A DNA stretch of 64,000 bases. Source: Fodinibacter sp963707895. GTDB taxonomy: Bacteria > Actinomycetota > Actinomycetes > Actinomycetales > Dermatophilaceae. Made by a program: the position numbers and the translations under genes. Numbering within the stretch: position 1 is the first letter of the stretch; every line of letters begins with the position of its first letter. The stretch is taken from the NCBI GenBank assembly GCA_963707895.1, contig CAVPRS010000003.1, forward strand, positions 1 to 64,000. Reading direction: 5' to 3'. Of this stretch, positions 18,267 to 27,452 are shown piece after piece. Below the pieces are notes generated by a model that was given only the letters and a program-made list of their open reading frames with translations, did no database searches and had not been told where the DNA came from.

Positions 18267-19650
18267 CAACGATCGACCCGGTGACGCACAGACCTTGCCA
18301 TCGGACAGTGATACCGACGCGCGACCCACGGTCGACCTCGCCGCCCTGCCCACCGACCCGGTCGCGCGGGTTCGGGCGCTCGAGCTGATCGTCGACCAGC
18401 AGGCCGCGCTCCTCGACCGCGAGGACGAGGTGCACCGGGTGCTCGTGCGGATCGTGCTCGCCGGTGGCGCCCTCGCCGAGCTCGGCGACGCGGTGGCGGG
18501 ATTCTTCGGGGGCGCTGCCGTCGTCACCACCACCGACGGACGGGTGCTCGCCATCTCCGGCGGCGACGTCGAGGTCGAGCGCACCCGCTCCCTCGACTGC
18601 TTCGACCGCACCGGTCGCCTGCTCGTCGAGAGCGAGCCCGTGGGCCCTCGAGACGCCGACTCACCGGGCAGCACGCGCGCCTTCGTCAAGATCGTCGCCG
18701 GCGCCTCCGACCACGGTCTGCTCGGGGCGTTCTCGCCCGAGCGCCCGCTCACCGCCGCCGACGTGCACCTGCTCGAGCGGGCTGCCACGGTCGCGGCGCT
18801 GGCCATCACGAAGGAGCAGGCCGTCGCGGCGGTGGAGGGCAAGTACCGCGCGGAGTTCCTGCGCGATGCCCTCGCCGGTCGGGCCGGCGACCCCGCAGAC
18901 GCGGTCTCGCACGCGGCATCCCTGGGGTGGGACATCGCGCGGCCGATGGTCGTGGTCGTCGCCGAGACCGACGAGAACGACGAGGAGACCACCCGCTCAC
19001 CCGACGAGGTGCGTTCGCTGCAGGAGCGGTTCGTGCGGGCCTGGGTGCAGGCGGTCCGCGCCCGCGACACCAGCGTGCCCGTGGCGGGCTTCAGCCAGGA
19101 GGTCGTCGCCCTCGTGCCCGTCGGCTCCGACGCCGAGCCGGATGCCGTGCTGCGCACCGTGGGCGAGATCGCCAAGGTGGTGCGCGGTGACGGCGGTGGC
19201 GGGCGCCGCACCTTCTCGACCGGCGTCTCGCGGCCGATCACCTCGGTGGCCGACCTGCCGGCTGCCTACGACGAGGCGCTCAAGGCCGTGCACGTCGGGC
19301 GGCAGATGCACGGCGAGTCGGCCCTCACCCACTTCGACGGGCTCGGCATCTACCGCCTGCTCGCGCTGATCCCCGACGGCGCCGACCTGCGCCGCTTCGT
19401 CGAGGAGTCGCTCGGTGAGCTCGCGACCGACGACTCCCCCGAGAACGCCGACCTGCGCCGCACCCTGTCCGTCCTCATCGACACCAACCTCAACGTCGCC
19501 GAGACCGCCCGGCAGCTGTTCTTCCACTACAACACGCTGCGCTACCGCATCGCCAAGCTCGAGCGGATGCTGGGACCGTTCACCTCCGACCCCCAGCTGC
19601 GGCTCACTCTCGCGCTGGCCCTGCGGATCCAGCAGATGCGCGGCATCTGA
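18253..19650 (+). CDS. PucR-family transcriptional regulator of the catabolic island
   Basis: A 465-residue regulator. Residues about 40-200 look like a GAF/PucR-type sensory region (AVVTTTDGRVLAISGG), followed by a GGDEF-like CdaR middle domain (RRTFSTGVSRPITSVADLPAAYDEALKAV) and a C-terminal PucR helix-turn-helix (RRTLSVLIDTNLNVAETARQLFFHYNTLRYRIAKLERMLG, written here in two adjoining parts: RRTLSVLIDTNLNVAETARQ and LFFHYNTLRYRIAKLERMLG). PucR proteins control purine, allantoin and related nitrogen-ring catabolism, which fits its divergent position beside the carbamoyltransferase operon. It likely binds the shared GCA-N5-TGACRRC motif; that link is inference. Confidence 0.9.
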   Translation: MVIVANDRPGDAQTLPSDSDTDARPTVDLAALPTDPVARVRALELIVDQQAALLDREDEVHRVLVRIVLAGGALAELGDAVAGFFGGAAVVTTTDGRVLAISGGDVEVERTRSLDCFDRTGRLLVESEPVGPRDADSPGSTRAFVKIVAGASDHGLLGAFSPERPLTAADVHLLERAATVAALAITKEQAVAAVEGKYRAEFLRDALAGRAGDPADAVSHAASLGWDIARPMVVVVAETDENDEETTRSPDEVRSLQERFVRAWVQAVRARDTSVPVAGFSQEVVALVPVGSDAEPDAVLRTVGEIAKVVRGDGGGGRRTFSTGVSRPITSVADLPAAYDEALKAVHVGRQMHGESALTHFDGLGIYRLLALIPDGADLRRFVEESLGELATDDSPENADLRRTLSVLIDTNLNVAETARQLFFHYNTLRYRIAKLERMLGPFTSDPQLRLTLALALRIQQMRGI

Positions 19651-19687
19651 GGACGACGCCGGGTGGCACGCCGCCCCGGCCGGGCGC

Positions 19688-20074
19688 TCAGGAGGTCAGC
19701 GCCGACACCAGGGCGTCGGGGTCGGCCACCGTGAAGGTCGCACCGGGGTGGCGGAGGTGACCGGTGGGGTCGAGAACGGTGACCGGCTCGAGGAAGCGGA
19801 CGCACACCCCCCGCTCGCCGTTGGTCGCGAAGGTGACCCCGTGGTCGGCCAGGGACAGGTGCGCCGGGCCTGCGGTGCGCAGGAAGGAGTAGCCACCGGT
19901 GGTGGTGACCTGCTCGATGTTGGACCTGGCCGTCTCGAGGGTCCAGAACCCGAAGCGCGCCCGCAGCGAGGTGTCGTCGACCTCCACCCAGGTCGTGGTG
20001 GGGAGCACGCCGAAGGGCAGGGCCGCGACCCGGTGCGCGGGTGCGAACGCGAACGAGAAGCGCTGGGTGGCCAT
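19688..20074 (-). CDS. Conserved hypothetical protein (PH-like fold suspected)
   Basis: A 128-residue soluble protein without signal peptide or membrane segment. The alternation of short beta strands (FSFAFAPAHRVAALPFGVLP, WVEVDDTSLRARFGFWTLET, IEQVTTTGGYSF, CVRFLEPVTVLDP) is like actinobacterial bacterial-PH proteins, and it ends in a helix (DPDALVSALTS). I do not recognise a function. It converges on the PucR-type gene. The start at 20074 is the first Met of the frame. Confidence 0.65.
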   Translation of the reverse strand: MATQRFSFAFAPAHRVAALPFGVLPTTTWVEVDDTSLRARFGFWTLETARSNIEQVTTTGGYSFLRTAGPAHLSLADHGVTFATNGERGVCVRFLEPVTVLDPTGHLRHPGATFTVADPDALVSALTS

Positions 20075-20140
20075 GCCCCGACGCTACGTGCGACCGGGCC
20101 GGCCCGGGGCCTGCGGGACCGGCCGGCTCGTCAGCTCCGC

Positions 20141-20215
20141 ACCGGAACCTTCAGGTTCGCGGGACAACGGTTCCGGTGCGAAGGTGAAGGTTCTGGGATC
20201 GGGCGAGAAAGTTGT
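20141..20215 (+). repeat. 75-bp palindromic intergenic repeat, copy 4
   Basis: ACCGGAACCTTCAGGTTCGC, then the inverted arm GCGAAGGTGAAGGTTCTGG and tail GATCGGGCGAGAAAGTTGT. Unlike the other copies it lies upstream of two divergent genes (19688 and 20357) rather than just after a stop codon. Confidence 0.88.
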
Positions 20216-20235
20216 GCCGAACGACCCGGCATCCG

Positions 20236-20315
20236 GCTGTCAACGATTGCTGAGGGTGTCGCCTGACGGGGTCACTACCGTCCGTGTATCACGGTGACGT
20301 GAGCCGCGTCACCGT
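20236..20315 (+). promoter_or_regulatory. Permease upstream region: shared motif and 9-bp inverted repeat
   Basis: GCTGTCA-N5-TGC at 20236-20250 is the reverse-strand form of the island motif GCA-N5-TGACRRC. TACCGT at 20276-20281 could be the -10 box. Just after it, ACGGTGACG (20291-20299) and CGTCACCGT (20307-20315) form a perfect inverted repeat in the predicted leader, either an operator or a hairpin. Confidence 0.5.
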
Positions 20316-20356
20316 CGACGCGGCCGACCCGCAACACCCCTAGAGAGGGCAACGCC

Positions 20357-21856
20357 ATGGACCTGGGCTTGGGTTGGACGCTGAAGGGTGACGGGCGAAC
20401 GCTCGGGCCCAACGAGGTCGTGGCGCCGGACGAGCGCCTCTCGTGGGGGAAGACCGTGGGCCTGGGCGCCCAGCACGTCGTCGCGATGTTCGGCGCGACG
20501 TTCGTCTTCCCGCTGGTCATGGGGCTCAACCCCCAGCTCGCGATCATGATGAGCGGCATCGCGACCATCGCGTTCCTGCTCATCGTGCAGGGCAAGGTGC
20601 CGAGCTACCTCGGCACGTCGGCCGCGTTCGTCGGTGGTGTCGCCGCGATCCGCGCCAACGGCGGCGACTCCGCCGAGGTCACCGGCGCGATCTTCGTCGC
20701 GGGCCTGGTGCTGCTGCTCATCGGCCTGCTGATCCACTTCCTCGGCTCGGCGGTGCTGCACAAGGTGCTGCCGCCGGTCGTCACCGGTGCCGTCGTCATG
20801 CTGATCGGCTTCAACCTGGCGCCGGTCGTCGCCGGCATCTACTGGCCCCAGGACCAGTGGGTCGCCCTGGCCACGATGACGTTCACGATCGTCGCGGCCG
20901 TCGCGTTCCGCGGGTTCATCAGCCGGATCGCGGTCTTCCTCGCGCTCATCTTCGGCACGGCGCTGTCCTGGCTGCTCGACAACACGGTCGGCCCGATCAC
21001 CTCCGTGCTCGGCGGGGCCACCGAGGCCACGTCGCACCTGCGCTGGGACACCTCCCTCATCGGGCAGGCCTCGTGGTTCGGCTTCCCGTCGCAGACGGTC
21101 GTCGCCGCCGACGGCAAGGAGGTCGTCGGGTGGCACGCCCCCAGCTTCACCGTCACCGCCATCCTGCTCGTGCTGCCGGCCGTGATCGCGCTCGTCGCCG
21201 AGAACACCGGTCACGTCAAGGCGGTCGCCGAGATGACCGGCCACGACCTCGACCCGGTCATGGGCCGCGCCATCGCCGCCGACGGCTTCGGCACCATGCT
21301 CGCCACCTCGGTCGGCGGCTCGCCCACCACCACCTACGCCGAGAACATCGGTGTCATGGCGGCCACCCGGGTCTACTCCACGGCGGCCTACTACGTGGCG
21401 GCGGCCGTCGCGATCCTGTTCGGCCTCTCCCCCAAGTTCGGTGCCCTCGTGGCGTCGATCCCGGGTGGGGTGCTCGGCGGCATCACGGTCGTGCTCTACG
21501 GCATGATCGGCCTGCTCGGCGCGAAGATCTGGAAGGAGAACGGGGTCGACTTCGGCAACCCGATCAACCTCGTTCCGATCGCCGCCGGCATCATCATCGG
21601 CATCGGCAACGTCAAGGTCGACATCACCGAGGACTTCTCGCTCGAGGGCATCTCGCTCGGCACCATCGTCGCCATCGCGGGCTACCACCTGGCCCGGGCC
21701 ATCGCCCCGGCGGAGCTGCGTGACCAGGCCGAGGGCACCGCGATCGCCGTGGGTGACCACGTCTACGGCGACAGCGACGGCGTCGACGACCTCTACCAGC
21801 AGGGCTACCCCGGCGCCCCGGGCGACCGCGAGCCCGACCGCGACCGGCGCCCCTGA
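20357..21856 (+). CDS. NCS2-family uracil/xanthine permease (UraA-like)
   Basis: A 499-residue, 14-helix nucleobase:cation symporter. UraA-type features include MFGATFVFPLVMGLNPQLAI, VPSYLGTSAAFVG, and the substrate-site helix block AENTGHVKAVAEMTGHDLDP with its conserved Glu, then SVGGSPTTTYAENIG. These match the uracil branch (UraA/PyrP) more closely than the xanthine or urate branches, though the boundary cannot be set by eye. It begins the transcription unit that leads to the molybdenum hydroxylase genes, and is separated from them by a strong hairpin. The hydrophilic C-terminal tail (about 45 residues, acidic) is longer than in E. coli. Confidence 0.92.
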   Translation: MDLGLGWTLKGDGRTLGPNEVVAPDERLSWGKTVGLGAQHVVAMFGATFVFPLVMGLNPQLAIMMSGIATIAFLLIVQGKVPSYLGTSAAFVGGVAAIRANGGDSAEVTGAIFVAGLVLLLIGLLIHFLGSAVLHKVLPPVVTGAVVMLIGFNLAPVVAGIYWPQDQWVALATMTFTIVAAVAFRGFISRIAVFLALIFGTALSWLLDNTVGPITSVLGGATEATSHLRWDTSLIGQASWFGFPSQTVVAADGKEVVGWHAPSFTVTAILLVLPAVIALVAENTGHVKAVAEMTGHDLDPVMGRAIAADGFGTMLATSVGGSPTTTYAENIGVMAATRVYSTAAYYVAAAVAILFGLSPKFGALVASIPGGVLGGITVVLYGMIGLLGAKIWKENGVDFGNPINLVPIAAGIIIGIGNVKVDITEDFSLEGISLGTIVAIAGYHLARAIAPAELRDQAEGTAIAVGDHVYGDSDGVDDLYQQGYPGAPGDREPDRDRRP

Positions 21857-21891
21857 CACCGCGAGGCGCCGTCCGGCGACCAGCAGCACAG

Positions 21892-21932
21892 ACCGCCCCG
21901 CCCGGGGGCAGCGACCTCCCGGGCGGGGCGGT
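21892..21932 (+). terminator. Strong intrinsic hairpin after the permease gene
   Basis: ACCGCCCCGCCCGGG (21892-21906) pairs perfectly with CCCGGGCGGGGCGGT (21918-21932), followed by GCCTTTCCCC. It would end most permease transcripts, leaving only 39 bases before the FAD subunit start, so readthrough or a very short promoter must express the hydroxylase operon. Confidence 0.85.
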
Positions 21933-21971
21933 GCCTTTCCCCAGGCCCTTCGAGCAGGCAGGATCGCCAAG

Positions 21972-22862
21972 GTGAAGCCCGCACCGTTCGTGCACCACGC
22001 ACCCCGCACCGTCGACGAGACCGTCGCGGTGCTGGCCGAGGTCGGCCACGACGGCAAGGTGCTCGCCGGCGGGCAGAGCCTGATCCCCGTGCTCAACATG
22101 CGGCTGGCCAGCCCCGGCCACCTCGTCGACATCAACGGGGTCGCCGGGCTGGATGCCGTCGACGTCACCGACGCGTGGGTGCGGGTGGGCGCGCTCGTCC
22201 GGCACGCGGGGCTCGAGCGCGACGACACCGCCGATGCCGCGCTGCCGCTGCTGCGCCAGGCACTGCGCAACGTCGCCCACCCGGCGATCCGCAACCGCGG
22301 CACCACGGTCGGCTCGATCGCACACGCCGACCCGGCCGGCGAGATGCCCTCGGTGCTCGTGCTGACCGGCGGCGTCGTGGAGGCCGTCGGGTCGCAGGGC
22401 CGACGCGAGATCGCCGCGGCCGACTTCTTCGAGGGCCCGCTCGAGACCACGCTGCGCCACGACGAGCTCGTCGAGGGGGTGCGGTTCGGCCGCTTCGCGC
22501 CCGGCACCCGCACCGCGTTCCTGGAGTCCGCCCGCCGCCACGGCGACTACGCGATCGCCGGGGTGGCCGTGGCCCTCGAGGTCGACGACGACGGGGTGGT
22601 GTGCTCGGCCCGCGCCTCGTTCGTCTCGGTCACCCCCGTGCCGACGGTCCTCGACCTCTCCCCCGCCCTCACCGGCTCGGATGCCGGTGCGCCGCTGCCG
22701 CGCCCGGTCGCCGACGCCGTGGTCGAGCTGGTGCGGGCCCACGTGGAGCCAGACGCCGACATCCACGCGAGCGCCGACTACCGGCGGATGCTGGCCGCCG
22801 AGCTGACCCGGCGGGCCGTCACCACGGCCCTGGGCGCCGACCACGCCGAGGGGGCGGCATGA
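21972..22862 (+). CDS. Molybdenum hydroxylase, FAD-binding subunit
   Basis: A 296-residue medium subunit (CoxM/XdhB-like) that passes electrons from the iron-sulfur subunit to FAD. The FAD pyrophosphate loops are present: LAGGQSLIPVLNMRLA and NRGTTVGSIAHADPAGEMP; the C-terminal CO-dehydrogenase flavoprotein domain starts near residue 170 (ESARRHGDYAIAGVAVAL). The start is GTG 21972 with AGGA 9 bases upstream. Its TGA overlaps the next ATG (ATGA), marking a tightly coupled five-gene operon through 27427. Confidence 0.93.
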   Translation: MKPAPFVHHAPRTVDETVAVLAEVGHDGKVLAGGQSLIPVLNMRLASPGHLVDINGVAGLDAVDVTDAWVRVGALVRHAGLERDDTADAALPLLRQALRNVAHPAIRNRGTTVGSIAHADPAGEMPSVLVLTGGVVEAVGSQGRREIAAADFFEGPLETTLRHDELVEGVRFGRFAPGTRTAFLESARRHGDYAIAGVAVALEVDDDGVVCSARASFVSVTPVPTVLDLSPALTGSDAGAPLPRPVADAVVELVRAHVEPDADIHASADYRRMLAAELTRRAVTTALGADHAEGAA

Positions 22863-23425
22863 GCGAGGTGGGCGCGTCGGGCGAGGCGACCGCGGAGCCG
22901 CTGCACGGCATCCGGCTGAGGGTCAACGGCGTCGTGCGCTCGGCACAGGCACCGGCACGACGGCTGCTGTCCGACTTCCTGCGCCACGACCTGCGCCTCA
23001 CCGGCACGCACGTCGGGTGCGAGCACGGCGTCTGCGGCGCGTGCACCGTGCTCGTCGACGGCCGGCCGATGCGGTCGTGCCTCATGTTCGCGGTGTCCGC
23101 CCAGGCGCACGAGATCACCACGGTCGAGGGCATCGGCAACGACCCCGAGGCGATGAGCCCGGTGCAGCAGGCGTTCGCCGAGTGCCACGGGCTGCAGTGC
23201 GGCTTCTGCACACCGGGGTTCATCACGACGATCACGGCCTACCTCGAGGACAACCCCGACCCGACGCCCGAGGAGGCGCGCGAGGCGATCTCGGGCAACC
23301 TGTGCCGGTGCACGGGGTACCAGAACATCGTCAAGGCCGTCGGCCGGGCCGCCGAGATCCGTCGCGAGGCGCTCGTGCAGCTGGTGGACCCCGCACCGGG
23401 CTACGAGGGTGGGGTGCAGCAGTGA
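22859..23425 (+). CDS. Molybdenum hydroxylase, [2Fe-2S] subunit
   Basis: A 188-residue small subunit with two iron-sulfur clusters. The plant-ferredoxin-like N-terminal domain has the cluster Cys in VGCEHGVCGACTVLVDG and RSCLMF; the helical C-terminal domain has CGFCTPGF and NLCRCTGYQNIV. It carries electrons from the molybdenum centre to FAD. A 17-residue N-terminal extension precedes the usual start of the fold. Both ends overlap neighbours (ATGA and GTGA). Confidence 0.95.
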   Translation: MSEVGASGEATAEPLHGIRLRVNGVVRSAQAPARRLLSDFLRHDLRLTGTHVGCEHGVCGACTVLVDGRPMRSCLMFAVSAQAHEITTVEGIGNDPEAMSPVQQAFAECHGLQCGFCTPGFITTITAYLEDNPDPTPEEAREAISGNLCRCTGYQNIVKAVGRAAEIRREALVQLVDPAPGYEGGVQQ

Positions 23426-25833
23426 GCACCCGGCAGTTCGGTGAGAAGGTGCAGCGCCGGGAGGACCCACGACTGCTCACCGGCAACGGCCGCTACCTCG
23501 ACGACCTCGGGCACGACGCGCTGGCCGCCGCGTTCGTGCGCAGCCCGCACGCCCACGCGCGCGTCGTCGACGTCGACATCGACGACGCGTGGGAGGTCGA
23601 CGGGGTCGAGGCGATCTACACCTGGGAGGACCTTCCCGGCCGGGTCGCCGAGCCGCTGCCGGTCCTCATCCCCCACCCCGCGCTCACCCACGCCCGCACC
23701 GGCTACTGCCTGGCCAAGGACGAGGTCAACCACGTGGGTGAGGCCGTGGTCATGGTGGTCGCCCGCGACCGGTACGTGGCCGAGGACGCCGCCCAGCGGA
23801 TCCGGGTGACCTACGAGCAGCTGCCGGTCGTCGTCGGCATCGAGCGCTCGCGGGCCGGTGCCGCGCTGGTGCACCCCGACGTGCCCGACAACGTCAGTGC
23901 CCACCTGCTGCAGGAGGTCGGCGACCTCGAGGCCGCGATGGCCTCCGCCCCCAACCGGCTCACCCTCGACCTGTCCATCGAGCGCAGCGCCTGCACCCCG
24001 ATGGAGGGCAAGGGGGTCTACGCCAAGTGGGACCTCGACGAGGGCTCGCTGCGCCTGTACTCGTCGACCCAGACCACCACCGGCGTCCGCGCCGCCGTGG
24101 CCGCCAAGCTCGGGATGCCGCTCGCGAAGGTCGAGTGCATCGCGCCCGACGTCGGTGGCGGCTTCGGGGTCAAGATCATGCACCCCTGGCCCGAGGAGGT
24201 GCTCGTCCCCTGGGCCGGCCGCAACCTGGGCCGCGACGTGAAGTGGACCGAGGACCGTCGCGAGCACTTCGTCTCCAGCGCGCACGAGCGGGGCCAGCTG
24301 CAGGAGGTCACCGTCGGCTTCGACGACGAGGGGCACCTGCTCGCCCTCGACGTGCGCTTCTGGCACGACAACGGCGCCTACACGCCCTACGGCATCATCG
24401 TGCCGATCATCACGGCCACCCAGCTGCTCGGGCCCTACAAGCCGGGCGCCTACCGGGTCGAGTTCTGGTCGCTCTACACCAACACCGTCCTCGTGACGCC
24501 GTACCGGGGTGCCGGCCGCCCGCAGGGCTGCTTCGCGATGGAGCGCACGATGGACGCGATCGCCGCGCACCTCGGCCTCGACCGCGCCGAGGTGCGCTCG
24601 CGCAACTTCATCCAGCCCGACGAGATGCCCTACGACCACGGGCTGATGTTCCAGGACGGGCGGCCGCTGAAGTACGACTCCGGCGACTTCCCGGCCTCCC
24701 TGGCCAAGCTCAAGGCGCTGGTCGGCTGGGACGACTTCGCCGCCTACCGCGCGGCGGCCGAGGCCGAGGGCAGGCGGGTCGGCATCGGCATCGGCACCTA
24801 CGTCGAGGGCACCGGCGTCGGCCCGTACGAGGGCGGGCACGTGCACGTCGAGACGAGCGGCCGGGTCAACGTCGCCACCGGCCTGACCACCCAGGGTCAG
24901 GGGCACCAGACCGTGCTCGCCCAGATCGTCGCCGACGAGCTCGGGGTGCGCCTCGAGGACGTCCACGTCACCACGGGCGACACCCGCCGGATGCCGTACG
25001 CCGTGGGCACCTTCGCGTCGCGGGGCGCCGTGATGTCGGGCAACGCCGTGGCCCTCGCGGCCCGCGTGGTGCGCGCCAAGGCGCTGAAGATCGCGGCCGA
25101 CGCCCTCGAGGTGTCGCCCGACGACCTCGAGATCGACGACGGCGTCATCTCGGTGAAGGGGGCACCCGGCACCTCGATCGCCCTGTCGACCGTCGCCGTG
25201 CTGTCGAACCCGCTGCGCTACGCCTTCGACCAGTCCGCGGCCGCCGCCACGCAGTTCGCCGGGACCTTCGACCCCGACAAGCCGCCGGTGGCCGACGACG
25301 AGGAGCCGGGGCTCGAGGGCAAGGACTTCTACTCCCCCACCCAGGCCACCTTCGCCAACGGCATGCACGCGGCGATCGTCGAGACCGACCCGGTCACCGC
25401 CGAGATCCGCATCCTGCGCTACTGCGTCGTGCACGACTGCGGGGTGATGATCAATCCCATGATCGTCGAGGGACAGGTGCACGGGGGTGTTGCCCAGGGA
25501 GTCGGCGGCGCGCTCTACGAGCGGATGGCCTACGACGAGTCGGGCCAGCTGCTCAACGCGTCGTTCATGGACTTCCTCATGCCCTACGCGTCCGAGGTGC
25601 CGCACATCGAGACCGACCACCTCGAGACGCCGAGCCCACTCAACCCGCTCGGCCTCAAGGGTGCCGGCGAGGCCGGCACCATCCCGGTGTCCGCCGTCAT
25701 CGCCTCCGCCATCGAGGATGCCGAGGGCTTCCCGATCCGCTCGATGCCGATCAGCCCGGTCGAGCTCTGGGAGCTGCGCCAGCAGCATCCGGGCACCACC
25801 GACCCCGTTCCCGCGCAGGAAGGTTCGCGATGA
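23422..25833 (+). CDS. Molybdenum hydroxylase, molybdopterin-binding catalytic subunit
   Basis: An 803-residue large subunit of the xanthine oxidase/CoxL family. It has the aldehyde-oxidase a/b hammerhead domain (first 140 residues) and the molybdopterin domains with DVGGGFGVK. The active-site loop reads PYRGAGRPQ (residues 360-368) and the catalytic Glu is Glu750 in GAGEAGT. The loop differs from the AYRCSFR loop of true CO dehydrogenase, so CO is not the expected substrate. Given the UraA-like permease and barbiturase-family gene, uracil/thymine hydroxylation to barbiturate is inferred; other N-heterocycles are possible. Confidence 0.92.
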   Translation: MSTRQFGEKVQRREDPRLLTGNGRYLDDLGHDALAAAFVRSPHAHARVVDVDIDDAWEVDGVEAIYTWEDLPGRVAEPLPVLIPHPALTHARTGYCLAKDEVNHVGEAVVMVVARDRYVAEDAAQRIRVTYEQLPVVVGIERSRAGAALVHPDVPDNVSAHLLQEVGDLEAAMASAPNRLTLDLSIERSACTPMEGKGVYAKWDLDEGSLRLYSSTQTTTGVRAAVAAKLGMPLAKVECIAPDVGGGFGVKIMHPWPEEVLVPWAGRNLGRDVKWTEDRREHFVSSAHERGQLQEVTVGFDDEGHLLALDVRFWHDNGAYTPYGIIVPIITATQLLGPYKPGAYRVEFWSLYTNTVLVTPYRGAGRPQGCFAMERTMDAIAAHLGLDRAEVRSRNFIQPDEMPYDHGLMFQDGRPLKYDSGDFPASLAKLKALVGWDDFAAYRAAAEAEGRRVGIGIGTYVEGTGVGPYEGGHVHVETSGRVNVATGLTTQGQGHQTVLAQIVADELGVRLEDVHVTTGDTRRMPYAVGTFASRGAVMSGNAVALAARVVRAKALKIAADALEVSPDDLEIDDGVISVKGAPGTSIALSTVAVLSNPLRYAFDQSAAAATQFAGTFDPDKPPVADDEEPGLEGKDFYSPTQATFANGMHAAIVETDPVTAEIRILRYCVVHDCGVMINPMIVEGQVHGGVAQGVGGALYERMAYDESGQLLNASFMDFLMPYASEVPHIETDHLETPSPLNPLGLKGAGEAGTIPVSAVIASAIEDAEGFPIRSMPISPVELWELRQQHPGTTDPVPAQEGSR

Positions 25834-26528
25834 AGATCTCCGGAAGCTCCACGCTCGACGCCCCGGTCGACAAGGTCTGGGAGGCGATCCAGGACCCGGC
25901 CGTGCTCGCCCGCTGCCTGCCCGGCTGCGAGTCGCTGGCCGTCATCGGCGACGACCGCTACGCCATGTCGCTCACCGCCGGTGTCGCCGCCATCAAGGGC
26001 ACGTACGCCGGTGAGGTGTCGCTCTCCGACAAGGTCGCGCCCCACTCGCTCACGATGCGGGCGTCGGGCTCCGGCGCCCCCGGCACGATCGACGCCGACG
26101 TCAAGGTGCAGCTCGCGCCCTCGGCGGCCGGTGGCACCGACCTGTCCTACGACGCCGACGCCTCGGTGGGCGGGGCCATCGGCGGGGTCGGCCAGCGGAT
26201 GCTCGTCGGGGTCAGCAGGAAGATGGCCGGCCAGTTCTTCACGGCCCTCGACCAGGACATCGCCGGCCCGCCGGACGGTGGGGACCTCGCCGGTGCCGTG
26301 GGAGCGGCCGCGGCGCCCGGAGCGCCCGGAGCGCCCGGCGGCGGCCCGGCATCCGGTGCGGTCTACCCCGGCCGTGCCGCCACGGCGAACGCCAACGCGA
26401 CCCTCAACCTCGACAGCGCGGCCGGCTTCGGCGTCGGCGTGCTCGTCGGCGGCCTGCTCGCCCTGGCCGGCGTCGCGCTCGGCGCCCGGATCGGGCGTGG
26501 GTCCCACGGTCTGCGTGGGCGGCACTGA
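25830..26528 (+). CDS. CoxG-type protein, membrane-anchored START-fold
   Basis: A 232-residue CoxG (SRPBCC fold) protein. Residues 1-145 match the family start (MKISGSSTLDAPVDKVWEAI, DPAVLARCLPGCESL, KGTYAGEVSLSDK). A Gly/Ala/Pro-rich linker follows and then a C-terminal hydrophobic helix (GFGVGVLVGGLLALAGVALG) that probably anchors it in the membrane. In CO dehydrogenase systems CoxG tethers or recruits the enzyme to the membrane, so here it may connect the hydroxylase to the respiratory chain. Overlaps both neighbours by ATGA and TGATG. Confidence 0.88.
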   Translation: MKISGSSTLDAPVDKVWEAIQDPAVLARCLPGCESLAVIGDDRYAMSLTAGVAAIKGTYAGEVSLSDKVAPHSLTMRASGSGAPGTIDADVKVQLAPSAAGGTDLSYDADASVGGAIGGVGQRMLVGVSRKMAGQFFTALDQDIAGPPDGGDLAGAVGAAAAPGAPGAPGGGPASGAVYPGRAATANANATLNLDSAAGFGVGVLVGGLLALAGVALGARIGRGSHGLRGRH

Positions 26529-27427
26529 TGCGTGCCTTCACCGCCGCCGCCGTCCAGGTCTCCCCCGTGCCCGGTCCCCTCACCGCCGAGTCGGTGGCGG
26601 CAAACCTCGACAAGCTCGTCGACTTCACCCGCAGGTGCGTCGACGCCACCGGTGCCGAGCTGGTCGTGCTGCCCGAGTCGGCGACCACGGGGTTCACCCC
26701 CGGCATCCCCACCGAGGAGCTCTGGGAGCTGGTCTCCGAGCTGCCCGGGCCGGTCATCGCCCCGTTGCGCGACGTCGCGGCCGAGCTCGGCGTGCACCTC
26801 GTGGCCGGCACCTACGAGCGCGGCCCGAGCCCGGCCGTCGTCTACAACTCCTCGGTGCTCATCGACCCGCGCGGCGAGCTGCTCGGCGTCTACCGCAAGA
26901 CCCACCCGTTCTGCTCCGAGGCGGTGTCCGGCGGCGGCTGGGTCACCCCCGGTGACACCGTGACCGTGTGCGACACCGAGCTCGGCCGGATCGGCATGAT
27001 CATCTGCTTCGACGGTGACTACCCCGAGCTGTCCCGGATCCAGGCGGTGCAGGGCGCCGAGGTCATCTGCCGGCCGTCCGCCCTGCTGCGCTCGGCCGAC
27101 ATCTGGGAGCTCACGTCGAGGGCCCGGGCCTACGACAACCACGTGTTCGTGGTCGGGGCGAACGCCGTCGGGTCGGACCCCGCGGGCGTCCTCTACTTCG
27201 GCAACTCGCACGTGGTCACGCCGATCGGGCACATCGTCGCCAAGGCGGCGACCCACGAGGGCTGGGTGTCGGCCCGGCTCGACCCCGCCGAGGCCCTCTC
27301 GGCGCTGACGCCCGGCTCGAACATCACCCAGGGCTTCGACCACCTGCGTGACCGCAACCTCGACCTGATCCGCAACCACCGCGCCGACCTCGAGGCCCCG
27401 GCGAAGTCGTCGTTCCCGCACGCCTGA
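26528..27427 (+). CDS. Nitrilase-superfamily amidohydrolase
   Basis: A 299-residue carbon-nitrogen hydrolase with the full catalytic set: Glu50 in LPESATTG, Lys124 in YRKTHPF and Cys160 in ICFDGDYPE. Such enzymes hydrolyse linear amides or N-carbamoyl compounds through a thioester. As last gene of the hydroxylase operon it may deamidate a pathway intermediate; malonamate to malonate plus ammonia would suit the proposed route, and ureidomalonate hydrolysis is another option. Substrate cannot be read from sequence. Confidence 0.88.
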   Translation: MRAFTAAAVQVSPVPGPLTAESVAANLDKLVDFTRRCVDATGAELVVLPESATTGFTPGIPTEELWELVSELPGPVIAPLRDVAAELGVHLVAGTYERGPSPAVVYNSSVLIDPRGELLGVYRKTHPFCSEAVSGGGWVTPGDTVTVCDTELGRIGMIICFDGDYPELSRIQAVQGAEVICRPSALLRSADIWELTSRARAYDNHVFVVGANAVGSDPAGVLYFGNSHVVTPIGHIVAKAATHEGWVSARLDPAEALSALTPGSNITQGFDHLRDRNLDLIRNHRADLEAPAKSSFPHA

Positions 27428-27452
27428 CCGTCCGAACCCCGGCCGCGGGCCG

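Noticed and set aside
21972..26528. CO dehydrogenase (coxMSL-coxG) operon
   Set aside because: The large subunit has PYRGAGR rather than the AYRCSFR loop that carries the copper-binding Cys, and the genomic context is nucleobase catabolism.
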